A stretch of 64,000 nt of DNA from Senegalimassilia faecalis (GTDB lineage: Bacteria; Actinomycetota; Coriobacteriia; Coriobacteriales; Eggerthellaceae). Location of the stretch: NCBI RefSeq assembly GCF_004135645.1, contig NZ_SDPW01000001.1, positions 2,666,001-2,730,000 on the forward strand, written 5' to 3'. Positions 17,573 through 24,811 of the stretch are shown here, piece by piece (positions within the stretch are counted from its first letter, which is position 1; each line of letters starts with the position of its first letter). The position numbers were made by a program, and so were the translations under genes. Under the pieces are notes generated by a model, which had not been told where the DNA came from, ran no database searches, and was given only the letters and a program-made list of their open reading frames with translations.

Positions 17573-18115
17573 CTAGCGGCTCATGAGGCCCACGGAGCGT
17601 ATGAGGTGCGCCTTTGGAAAGCAAGGGTTGTATTGGGAAAGGCGGATAATCTCGTCCCATGCATTGATGCACTGATCTATCATGCATGTGAAGAAGCCGT
17701 CGGAGTCGTCATTTTCGATGTCCGTTAGCTGCAGCAGGAAAGCATAAGAGACCTCGAAGGTTTCCATAAGCGTTTGTGGCCGGAAGAGCGGACTCATGAC
17801 ATTCCGGAAGGCCTCGTTCAAGTCCTGCTCGAACTTGAACGCATCGTGATAGCCAATGTCGCCGTTGCGCTTGTGCCGGTACCAGATGGCGTCGATTTCG
17901 GCATTCAGGGCGACTCGTGCGCGGCTGGCGTCGGGCGTGCCGAATCGGCTGGTTATGCGGTGGCGCACGCGTTCGTCCTCATCGATTAGGGCCAGAAGGA
18001 ACTCGCGTATCTCGCGCTTGGTGAGGTTGCAGATGAACTGTTTGGCCTTGGCTCCTTCGGAGGTTCGGCCGTACCTGCCTGCTTCCGTGCTGGCCTGACG
18101 CGCGGGGAAGGGCTC
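17573..18115 (-). pseudogene. C-terminal fragment of a larger gene, SWIM-finger-like tail
   Basis: About 180 codons reading YGRTSEGAKAKQFICNLTK, then REIREFLLALIDEDERVRHR, IDAIWYRHKRNGDIGYHDAF and DSDGFFTCMIDQCINAWDEI. The pattern resembles the helical C-terminal part of bacterial SWIM zinc-finger proteins. The upstream part is missing: the fragment is joined at about 18116 directly to a truncated zinc-ribbon paralogue. No start codon or ribosome-binding site remains. Confidence 0.55.
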
Positions 18116-18281
18116 GTGGCGCGAACTCCGTCGTGCCGCAGCCATAGCAGAACGCGTTGGCGAGCAGCAGCCTGCGGATATGCTCGGGGATCTTCTTCCA
18201 CTCCCGCAACGCCTCGATCTCCGTAACGCCCTTGCCGCGGCGGAATTCGTCTTCCTCCATCTCCTCGTATTTTGACTCCAT
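18116..18281 (-). pseudogene. Truncated zinc-ribbon paralogue
   Basis: Starts MESKYEEMEEDEFRRGKGV, which is the protein at 15928-16248 with about 20 residues deleted near the N-terminus. It continues NAFCYGCGTTEFAP, then runs into the fragment at 17573-18115 and loses the second Cys pair. It shares the same upstream sequence and ribosome-binding site as the intact copy, so it arose by duplication of the locus. Confidence 0.65.
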
Positions 18282-18362
18282 GAATTGCCCTCGTTTCTCG
18301 CGTGGCTGCCGGTTGGGGCGTCCGGCTTGCAGTTAGCTACGGCCAGTTTGAGGTCACCTGAA

Positions 18363-18562
18363 TTACTTGGTGGCGAGCACGGACTCGCCATGCAGGTAGG
18401 CCCCGCCGCCCACGAGCGCCACGGCCTCGGCGTAGGCGTCGTAGGGCGTGGGCACCCAGCGCGCGAGCTTGTGCACGCCGCGCCGGCTTCTCGAGCCTGC
18501 GCGGCGGTGATTATTCCGTACCCGTCGGCTGCGATGTCGTATATGTCGTCGAAATGTGCCAT
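18363..18562 (-). pseudogene. AbiEi-type antitoxin fragment
   Basis: The N-terminus MAHFDDIYDIAADGYGIIT, then AAQAREAG, is the winged-helix start of AbiEi-type antitoxins. A deletion and frameshift follow, and the other frame ends KLARWVPTPYDAY, then AVALVGGGAYLHGESVL and a stop. About a third of the domain is lost and the C-terminal antitoxin domain is absent. In type IV systems AbiEi represses its operon and counteracts the AbiEii nucleotidyltransferase; a toxin fragment lies nearby at 18730-19124 on the other strand. Confidence 0.65.
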
Positions 18563-18676
18563 GTCAAAACCTTGACGCATTCGTAAAGCTTTTGACAGCG
18601 TTCGTGGCATTGTCGGGATAGGGGCTTGGCTGCGCGTTGGCTCTCTTTTGCGTCGCTTCCTTTTCTGCTGAATATA

Positions 18677-18727
18677 TGCCTGCTCCGTAGAAATGCGGAC
18701 TAGCTATATATTTCTACGGAGCAGGCA
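18677..18727. repeat. Palindrome, 18-bp perfect arms
   Basis: TGCCTGCTCCGTAGAAAT (18677-18694) and its exact reverse complement (18710-18727) enclose a 15-base loop. It lies exactly where the AbiEii fragment begins. Confidence 0.8.
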
Positions 18728-18729
18728 CG

Positions 18730-19124
18730 CGAGTGGCCATACGGGCTTCCAACGCCTCAAAGGGTCGGTCAGGGGCGTTCCAAACAGCGATGAGCAGACG
18801 GTTGCCGAGAAGATGCGGTCTCTGCTGCGCTTCGGCGCCGGATCGATGCGGCATAGGGACGTATTCGACGTCTATTACCACCTTCGAATCAAAGGAATCG
18901 ACGTCGGGGTTCTGGGTTCCTGCATGGCCAAGGACATCTTCGGAGACGAGTCGATGCGTGAAGAGGGTTGGGCTGATGTGTTCGCTCGTCTTGAAAAGGG
19001 CTTCTCGGACAGGCGTTGCGTCCGCCAGCTTTCCAGGGCGAAGGACAATTGGCTGGAGTTTCCCGTTGGAAAGGTGACGGCCGGTATCCTTTCCGAGGCG
19101 AAGAAATTTATGACGAAGCGCTAG
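18730..19124 (+). pseudogene. AbiEii-type toxin, C-terminal fragment
   Basis: In frame to a stop at 19124, reading VAEKMRSLLRFGAGSMRHRD, FDVYYHLRIKGIDVG and FARLEKGFSDRRC. This is the C-terminal region of AbiEii/AbiGii nucleotidyltransferase toxins, where the ER/KDxYD-like block follows the catalytic domain. The N-terminal catalytic part (GGT and DLD motifs) is missing, and the 5' end stops at the palindrome 18677-18727. Confidence 0.6.
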
Positions 19125-19196
19125 GGCCCCCTGGTTGAGCGGCGCCATTTGGCTTGATCTGGTTAGGGTTTGTGTAGCTGCAAGCTGTTCGCAAAG

Positions 19197-19233
19197 AATC
19201 GTCCCATTGGGAAAATGCCCCAATGGGACGATT
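19197..19233. repeat. Palindrome family copy B
   Basis: AATCGTCCCATTGGG (19197-19211) pairs exactly with 19219-19233 around a 7-base loop. Same stem as copies A and C. It lies 72 bases after the end of the AbiEii fragment. Confidence 0.85.
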
Positions 19234-19369
19234 TGCTATCCGATTTAGAGGCAGCTTTTCGGAGCCGGTTCATTGCCAATGAAGGTGGGCATGAGCTGTA
19301 AAAGTCTTGAGGCCCAAACTCCAGAAGACAAATAGTTCAACTACCTAGCCGGAGCATTTCTGCAGGTAG

Positions 19370-19554
19370 GCATGTTTTTTCGTCTTGACAAAAGGGATGA
19401 GCGTCGTGGGCCCGCGACCCGCGCTGCCGAACGAGGTGGCAACCTACAACGATTACCAGCGTCAAAGGCTGCTGGTGAAGCCCGGCATGACCTGCTACTG
19501 GCAAACCCGTCGCAACCGCGACTCGATTACCTTCGACGAGTGGGTTGACCTTGG
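19370..19554 (+). pseudogene. Sugar-transferase fragment 1
   Basis: Reads KGMSVVGPRPALPNEVATY, QRLLVKPGMTCYWQTRRNRD and FDEWVDL. This is the C-terminal motif block of bacterial priming glycosyltransferases (undecaprenyl-phosphate hexose-1-phosphate transferases, GDMSxVGPRPE type), here without the Asp before Met. The membrane anchor and catalytic N-terminal part are absent, and the 3' end is joined to an IS110-type transposase fragment. Confidence 0.7.
19373..19396. repeat. Junction motif, copy at sugar-transferase fragment 1
   Basis: Contains TTTTCGTCTTGACAAAAGGG immediately before the sugar-transferase block. Nearly the same sequence occurs at 34034-34057 and 33115-33138. Confidence 0.6.
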
Positions 19555-19558
19555 CAAT

Positions 19559-19915
19559 TTAGGGCATTTTGGCGAGAACCTGCCGCGCCGCCACCTCGGC
19601 GTCGGCCGAATCGCTCTTCGGACGGCCCGGCTTGCGCCTCGCCCTTCCCGGCACCATCACCTCGTACACGCAGTACCCAAGCTCAAGGAGCCTTCGCGTC
19701 AAGCCGGCGCCGTACGAGCCGGTCCCCTCGACGCCGACGCCGACGCACGTTGCCGGGCCTCCTATCTTGCCTGCGAGGGCGTCGTAGCCTTTCGCGTCCG
19801 CGGCGAACCTGAACGTCCCGATCGCCCTCCCCATGTGGTCGAGGAGGCAGAGGGTGTGGGTGTCTTTGTGGGTGTCGACGCCGGCAAAGACGAGGTCTTT
19901 CTCCAACTCGCTCAT
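19559..19915 (-). pseudogene. IS110-family transposase, N-terminal fragment
   Basis: The first 118 codons of an IS110-type DEDD transposase: VFAGVDTHKDTH (first Asp), CVGVGVEGTGSYG (Glu) and RRKPGRPKSDSADAEVAAR (last acidic pair). The frame starts at the ATG at 19915 and is cut at 19559, where it abuts the sugar-transferase fragment. The C-terminal Transposase_20 domain with its catalytic Ser is missing, so it is inactive. It belongs to a different subgroup from the complete IS110 gene at 27172-28371. Confidence 0.8.
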
Positions 19916-20189
19916 ACGCAGCCCTTCAGATCAACGCTTGCGATACGGTCCGAACCGAAGGCTGGCTAGACAGAACACTGATGGGGGCTGTACCATGCGG
20001 GTTGCTAGGTCCACGCGCTCGAGCCCATGCTCCTATTAGGTCATTGGCCGGCCTTGGTCGGGGCCGACGCGAGGCTCTTCGAGTTGAGGCCAGTCGCTGG
20101 AATCGACGGCAGTTCTTTAATGGGCCATCGCGTCGGCTCATGCGCATTTTCGCCGATAACCCTCGTCGATAGCGCGATTCCCATTATCA

Positions 20190-20753
20190 GTGTCCTACCG
20201 CACAGATACCCTGGCGATTTCCGACGCGCCCCTCGATATCCGAAAGGCGTGGCCCCTTTACGCCGACCTAGTCGACATCGAAAGACCGTCGACGCGGCCT
20301 GTCATCGATCATCGCCTGAAAGGCGAGGGGAACGGGTTCATCAGGTTTCTCACCTTGCTCGAGACGAAACAGCCCGACGGTACCGACCGCAAAGGCCGCC
20401 CGGAAGAGGACAGATGGTGCTATCTGGTCGTAAGTTCAGATATCGGCGTCAAGCCCGTGAAAGATCAGATGCGGATAGCGAACCGACTGCTACAGGCATT
20501 TGACGGAAGGCTCTTTCGCCCGCGCGTCGCATATTCCGGTGTGAAGATGGCCGAGATCGCGCCCGAGCAAAAGCCTAGAAACATAATGGATGCCATGTGG
20601 TTACTTGCCAGAGACCATCCCGACCGCTACCTCCTGACTTGCAGGAGATGTATGCGGACCGTGCTCTCGGGAACCCAGGGCGGCGAGCGTTCATTTTGCA
20701 GCAACTCATGCCGTGCGACCTGGAGCAAGGAGCACTCGGCTAAAAAGCGATAG
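20190..20753 (+). CDS. Hypothetical protein with C-terminal zinc ribbon
   Basis: A 187-residue frame from a GTG with no visible ribosome-binding site, so it may be leaderless or 5'-truncated. The C-terminus contains CRRCMRTVLSGTQGGERSFC followed by SNSCR, a CxxC...CxxxC zinc-ribbon of the YCSxxC type seen in small DNA-binding or phage proteins. The N-terminal 130 residues are unassigned (WCYLVVSSDIGVKPVKDQM). It is followed by hairpins, the larger one at 20800-20848. Confidence 0.5.
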   Translation: MSYRTDTLAISDAPLDIRKAWPLYADLVDIERPSTRPVIDHRLKGEGNGFIRFLTLLETKQPDGTDRKGRPEEDRWCYLVVSSDIGVKPVKDQMRIANRLLQAFDGRLFRPRVAYSGVKMAEIAPEQKPRNIMDAMWLLARDHPDRYLLTCRRCMRTVLSGTQGGERSFCSNSCRATWSKEHSAKKR

Positions 20754-20799
20754 CGGCAGTATCGCAGCTCCGCCGGAAATCGGCGGGGCTCACAACCAA

Positions 20800-20848
20800 A
20801 TCGACCCTAGAAAGGCACCCGGACACCGGGTGCCTTTCTAGGGTCGAT
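20800..20848. terminator. Hairpin with 23-bp perfect stem
   Basis: 20800-20822 and 20826-20848 are exact reverse complements (ATCGACCCTAGAAAGGCACC at the outer side) around a 3-base loop ACA. It may terminate the gene ending at 20753. The stem is unusually long for a simple terminator and there is no T-run. Confidence 0.6.
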
Positions 20849-21024
20849 AAACCTCCAGCTCAACGATTAAATCTTCTCCCCTCCGGGTACAAGATGGGCA
20901 ATTGTGCACCTGATGGATAGGGGAGGAAATCTATCGTTTCCTCCGCGACCGACAGCCACAGCGCCCGGACACCGGGCGCAACCCGCACGAATAACCGCCA
21001 CGAAAAGAGAAAGAGGCATCGCAA

Positions 21025-21375
21025 ATGGATGCAATGGTAGAGGCCATGAAGCCGTACATCGGCATGATTTTCGCTATCTGGTTCATATCGGAGGTGATCA
21101 CCGCCATGTTCCGCCTGCACCGCAAGAAGTCATACCAAGACCGCCGTATGGCCAACGACGCCGAGCATGCCAAGGTGACCCGCGCGATGCACTACGACGT
21201 TCTTCACCGCGACGGCTTCCACTGCGTCCGTTGCGGCCGAGGCCGCGAGGATGGCGTGAAGCTCCACGTCGACCATATCGTTCCCGTATCGCGCGGCGGC
21301 AAGTCGGTGATGGGCAACCTCCAGACCCTATGTGAGGTCTGCAACTGCGGCAAGGGAAACCGCTACCTGGAATAA
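21025..21375 (+). CDS. HNH endonuclease with N-terminal membrane helix
   Basis: A 116-residue protein. Residues about 8-30 (MKPYIGMIFAIWFISEVITA) are hydrophobic, suggesting a membrane anchor. The C-terminal half is an HNH nuclease: CVRCGR, LHVDHIVPVSRGGKSVMGN, then LQTLCEVCNCGKGNR, giving two zinc-binding CxxC pairs and the DH...N...(N/H) catalytic set. A small membrane-anchored HNH nuclease is uncommon and would suit cleavage of DNA at the cell envelope. It sits between two unrelated small genes on the same strand. Confidence 0.8.
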   Translation: MDAMVEAMKPYIGMIFAIWFISEVITAMFRLHRKKSYQDRRMANDAEHAKVTRAMHYDVLHRDGFHCVRCGRGREDGVKLHVDHIVPVSRGGKSVMGNLQTLCEVCNCGKGNRYLE

Positions 21376-21462
21376 ACACGCGATAGAATGGCAGAAATAC
21401 AAGAACTCTATCAATAACTCCATCAATAACTGGCAATTGACTCCCTAGGAAAAGGCAACTCA

Positions 21463-22251
21463 ATGCAAACAGACAAATACGATCGAGAACTCATAGACGC
21501 GATTGACAAACGGGAACCCAAATTAGTTGAACAGGTAAAAACGATAGAAAATGAGTGCGGCTTTCCCACTGTAATATACCGTTCGCCAAGCAGGCTCATT
21601 AAAGAATGCGAAGATGCGTACGATTGCGGGTGTGTCATAGCTGCCCTTACCTTGGTTTTAACGATTCCGGATGTATGCTCGAGATTGGATGGCACTGATT
21701 ATCGAACCTGGAGTGCAAGATATCTCCAGCTGAAAAGACCTAAAGGTTCCAAAGAGAAAGAGCGCGCACCGGAGAAAACGCAAAAAGAGGTTGCAGAAGA
21801 TTTTAAATGCATCGAGAGTGAAGGCATATTCACGGCAGCAGATTTATATCAACTCAGATGCTCGATAGTCCATGCAGGTTCGTCGGTCATAGGCAAAGAA
21901 GAAACCAAAGATAAAGACAAAGATAAAGACAAAAAGAAAAAGAAAGATGGAGCCAAATTCAGCCCATACAGAACGATAGGGGTGGGCTTGACGGGAAACC
22001 CTGAAAACCTCCTTATCAGTTATGGGCATGATGGAGTAGGCATAGATGAGATGACAAACTGCTCCTATAGTTGCACAGTCAATCTTGAAGGCTTGATTCG
22101 TCGAATGGCAAAAGGTGTCGAGAAATTCATTTTGGAAGATCCGACAAGAGATGATGAATACTCATTTGAGAAAGCTGAAAGCATAGAAGATAAGGAAACG
22201 CCAGTAACCACCCGTAAAGGAATAGTCGACTATAGAACAATCAGCAATTAA
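21463..22251 (+). CDS. Hypothetical protein, possible HEPN-like, with Lys/Asp repeat
   Basis: A 262-residue protein, ATG after AGGAAAAGG. The central sequence DLYQLRCSIVHAGSS contains Arg-x4-His in the LRxxxxH(A/Q)G context common to HEPN-type and related defence-associated helical proteins. It is followed by a low-complexity KDKDKDKDKKKKK linker (residues 147-160) and a beta-rich part (FSPYRTIGVGLTG). Low GC and Lys-rich, unlike the chromosomal half. No close family is recognised. Confidence 0.6.
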   Translation: MQTDKYDRELIDAIDKREPKLVEQVKTIENECGFPTVIYRSPSRLIKECEDAYDCGCVIAALTLVLTIPDVCSRLDGTDYRTWSARYLQLKRPKGSKEKERAPEKTQKEVAEDFKCIESEGIFTAADLYQLRCSIVHAGSSVIGKEETKDKDKDKDKKKKKDGAKFSPYRTIGVGLTGNPENLLISYGHDGVGIDEMTNCSYSCTVNLEGLIRRMAKGVEKFILEDPTRDDEYSFEKAESIEDKETPVTTRKGIVDYRTISN

Positions 22252-22368
22252 ATCGGAAAGTTCCCCGAAAACCGCCCGAACCCCGACGAAAGTAACCCGG
22301 CGGCAACCAGAACCGTCTTGGCTACTGGGTTGCACCCGACGAAGTGCGGAAAGCCTCCACCCATCTCT

Positions 22369-23355
22369 TTAGGAAAGCACAAGATTCCTTTTCGGCATGC
22401 CGGCGGCCGAAATCGATCCCGACGATATCTCGGTTGCGAGCCTGCGCCTTGCATGCTCGACCTGATCCGAGATGCCGAGTGAGGCGGCGACGCGGCCGTA
22501 GCACCTTTCGACGATAGCGTTGAGGGCATCGCAGTGGTTATCGAAATCGTGCGTACGGTCGAGAACGGCAGGGGATAGGAAACGCTGCATCTGCCCGGTG
22601 AATGACCCGTCGGCATAGCAGACGTGCGCTCGTTGCATGCCGATGGCGATCATTCTGGCAAGGGGCACGGGACAGCGGTAGTCATCGTGCTTTGCCGCGA
22701 CGAGTGCGGCTACGGCAGAAAAGTCGATTTCCTGCGCACGGACGATCCAGGGAATGTCCCAGAGGTCGCGGTGCCTGATATGCGTATCGGTGGCGGAGAA
22801 TGAGATCAGCTTATCGGCCAAGATTTCCTCGAGTGTCTGGCACCGGATTGTAAGGTCGTCATACATTCCGGCGAGCTCGGAATAATTGACCGCGACGCGG
22901 CGGACCGTGGATGTATGCGCCGGAACGGACGCGATCTCGAGCTTGATTCGCTGTTTTGGCAAATCGGGGCGTGCGATGTTGGTGTTTACCGAGACCGTCC
23001 ATCTCCGCATCCCGACGCCATCGAGATCGTTGACGACCTTTGGTTCCCTGACGCTCACTTCGGTATCGTAGGATTTCAGCAGGTCGCAGCGCAAAGTCCT
23101 TGAGAAATCGTCCAAGGGAAGCGAATCGAACTTATCGCCGGCGACAAAATCGAGGTCTTCGCTATATCGTTGCGATCCGTAGCAGAGGCGCAGTGAAGTC
23201 CCTCCCTGAAAGGTGATGTCTTGAAGCAGACCGTTCCTCCCGAGGGACCGGATGATCTCGTAATGGACGATTTCTTTTTCGATGACGGGCGTGAGCCCGG
23301 CGCCATCGACCTTGCTGGCGATCTCCCCGGCAAGTTTTTCAAGGTCAATCAGCAT
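22369..23355 (-). CDS. AbiEii-type nucleotidyltransferase toxin
   Basis: About 328 residues from the Met at 23355 (the frame opens at 23364). The nucleotidyltransferase core shows FQGGTSLRLCYGSQRYSEDL and then DF, the GG(T/S)x9-DLD signature of AbiEii/AbiGii toxins, followed by QRIKLEIASVPAH (third acidic residue) and ILADKLISFSAT with RDLWDI. In type IV toxin-antitoxin systems this enzyme transfers nucleotides to tRNA or other targets and stops growth on phage infection. It overlaps the 3' end of the antitoxin gene by about 10-20 bases and appears intact. Confidence 0.9.
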   Translation of the reverse strand: MLIDLEKLAGEIASKVDGAGLTPVIEKEIVHYEIIRSLGRNGLLQDITFQGGTSLRLCYGSQRYSEDLDFVAGDKFDSLPLDDFSRTLRCDLLKSYDTEVSVREPKVVNDLDGVGMRRWTVSVNTNIARPDLPKQRIKLEIASVPAHTSTVRRVAVNYSELAGMYDDLTIRCQTLEEILADKLISFSATDTHIRHRDLWDIPWIVRAQEIDFSAVAALVAAKHDDYRCPVPLARMIAIGMQRAHVCYADGSFTGQMQRFLSPAVLDRTHDFDNHCDALNAIVERCYGRVAASLGISDQVEHARRRLATEISSGSISAAGMPKRNLVLS

Positions 23356-23884
23356 CCACTTCATCCCAATCGATAAGCTCCAGGCTGCGCTTCCTCGAGA
23401 CGAGGTCGTGCAGGCAGCGCTCCTCGGTCGCGATCGGCAGCCGATTCCTCGGCATACGGTCGAGTATTCCCCGTTTGACGTCGTTCAAACCATCGTTCGT
23501 GTGAACGAACTCGATGGCACCGAAGCGGGTATCGACGAGACCTTCCGCGCCCGTCGTCACGCATGAGATGCGTCCGAGCGGGATCTGCGAGATGAAGCCC
23601 CACTGCGATGCTGCGGACTCGAGGCTTTCATAGGTGACCTCGCCGGGGCGCAAGAACGCCGCGATATGGCCGAGCAGGTCGCAGCCGTTGGGGTGGAAAA
23701 GCAGGTAGAGGTACGCGTCATGGGCGATGCGCTCGAGGATGCCGTCCGCGGTGAGCCTCTTGATGGTCGAGCGGAGCGTATCGCCGGACTCACCGAAAAG
23801 GGCTCCCAGCTCGCGGCTGCGGAAAAGGATCCGGCCCTCCAGGTCGCACCCATGCAGAATCTTGATTGCCTCGACGCTTTTCAC
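23345..23884 (-). CDS. AbiEi-type antitoxin
   Basis: A 179-residue protein with a winged-helix N-terminal half (FRSRELGALFGESGDTLRST, then IKRLTADGILERI) and a beta-rich C-terminal half (GFISQIPLGRISCVTTGAEG, VDTRFGAIEFVHT), as in AbiEi antitoxins. It probably represses its own promoter and neutralises the nucleotidyltransferase encoded by the overlapping downstream gene. The start at 23884 is followed by a normal N-terminus. The upstream region carries two GC hairpins. Confidence 0.8.
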   Translation of the reverse strand: MKSVEAIKILHGCDLEGRILFRSRELGALFGESGDTLRSTIKRLTADGILERIAHDAYLYLLFHPNGCDLLGHIAAFLRPGEVTYESLESAASQWGFISQIPLGRISCVTTGAEGLVDTRFGAIEFVHTNDGLNDVKRGILDRMPRNRLPIATEERCLHDLVSRKRSLELIDWDEVDAD

Positions 23885-23980
23885 AGAAACCCTCCTGTCT
23901 CCCTACCGACAACTATACCAATGTGGTCTAAATATAAACCACTCACCCCGAAAATACCATTCCATAAAACCCAACACGAT

Positions 23981-24007
23981 AGCGCCCGCCGGAAACCGGC
24001 GGGCGCT
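23981..24007 (-). terminator. Hairpin, 12-bp arms
   Basis: AGCGCCCGCCGG pairs exactly with 23996-24007 around AAA. It lies between the repeat-protein gene ending at 24082 and the AbiE operon, both on the minus strand. Confidence 0.55.
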
Positions 24008-24041
24008 GCGCATCACATCGCCACGACCCCGAAAGCGAAAG

Positions 24042-24070
24042 AAGGCGCCCTCGGAAACCGAGGGCGCCTT
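24042..24070 (-). terminator. Hairpin, 13-bp arms
   Basis: AAGGCGCCCTCGG pairs exactly with 24058-24070 around AAA, with a T-rich stretch following on the minus strand. It is the likely terminator of the repeat-protein gene. Confidence 0.6.
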
Positions 24071-24081
24071 ACCGACCGCAC

Positions 24082-24801
24082 CTATTGTACCGCACGCCGA
24101 TTACGCTGAATACCGAGCTCGCGGTAATCGGTACCCGGAGCGCTATTCCCCGCGGCGACCTTTGCTGCGGCAGCTATCGCCGCAGGGCTCTTGCCGCCTT
24201 TGACCTTCGCCGGCTTGAAGAACTCCGGCGCAGGTTTCGGCTCGTCGCCATGGTAGAAATGGAGCCCGTTTACGGGCGATCCGTAGCGGACGGCCTGGCT
24301 GATCGCGGCGGGCGATACATGCAGAGGGCGGGCCGCGGCCGAGTTGCCCATGAAGGTCTCGCCGGTTTCCAGGCAGACGATGGGGCGGGTCTTCGAATGA
24401 CGCTCCCTGAAGAACTCGGGCGCGGGTTTCGGCTCGTCGCCGTAATAGAAGTGCAGCCCGCCGCGCTCGACGCCCGTGCTGGCCGATGTGCGCACGCCTC
24501 CGGGCGTGATGCCGAACGCGCGGCCCGCCTGGAATGCCGATTCGAACGTCTCCCCGGTATCGAGGCACACCACGGGGCGCGGCGCCCTGTTGGGCGGGAT
24601 GAAGAACTCCGGTGCCGGCTTGGGCTCGTCGGCATAGTAGAAGTGCAGCCCTTGGGTGCAGGTGCCGCGCTGGATGGAGCGGAAGATGTTGCGCGAGTCG
24701 GCGAAGCCGAGCTCCTTGGCCGCCCGGTAGGCGGAGTCGTAGGTCACCCCGGACTCCAGGCACGTGATGGGCCTCTTGCGTTTGGCGTCCCGATTGTCCA
24801 C
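24082..24801 (-). CDS. Protein of three tandem NUMOD1-like repeats
   Basis: A 239-residue protein from a GTG at 24801 behind AGGGG, 10 bases after the stop of the preceding gene (an ATG at 24840 would overlap it). Three repeats of about 57 residues follow one scheme: RPxxCLETGETF, then a helix with AxxLGI, then GLHFYYGDEPKPAPEFF. The helix-plus-helix core resembles the small DNA-binding NUMOD1-type modules found beside homing endonucleases, but no nuclease domain is present. The tail (SPAAIAAAAKVAAGN) is Ala/Lys-rich. It is probably cotranscribed with the acidic protein upstream. DNA binding is inferred. Confidence 0.7.
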   Translation of the reverse strand: MDNRDAKRKRPITCLESGVTYDSAYRAAKELGFADSRNIFRSIQRGTCTQGLHFYYADEPKPAPEFFIPPNRAPRPVVCLDTGETFESAFQAGRAFGITPGGVRTSASTGVERGGLHFYYGDEPKPAPEFFRERHSKTRPIVCLETGETFMGNSAAARPLHVSPAAISQAVRYGSPVNGLHFYHGDEPKPAPEFFKPAKVKGGKSPAAIAAAAKVAAGNSAPGTDYRELGIQRNRRAVQ

Positions 24802-24811
24802 GGCGGCACCC

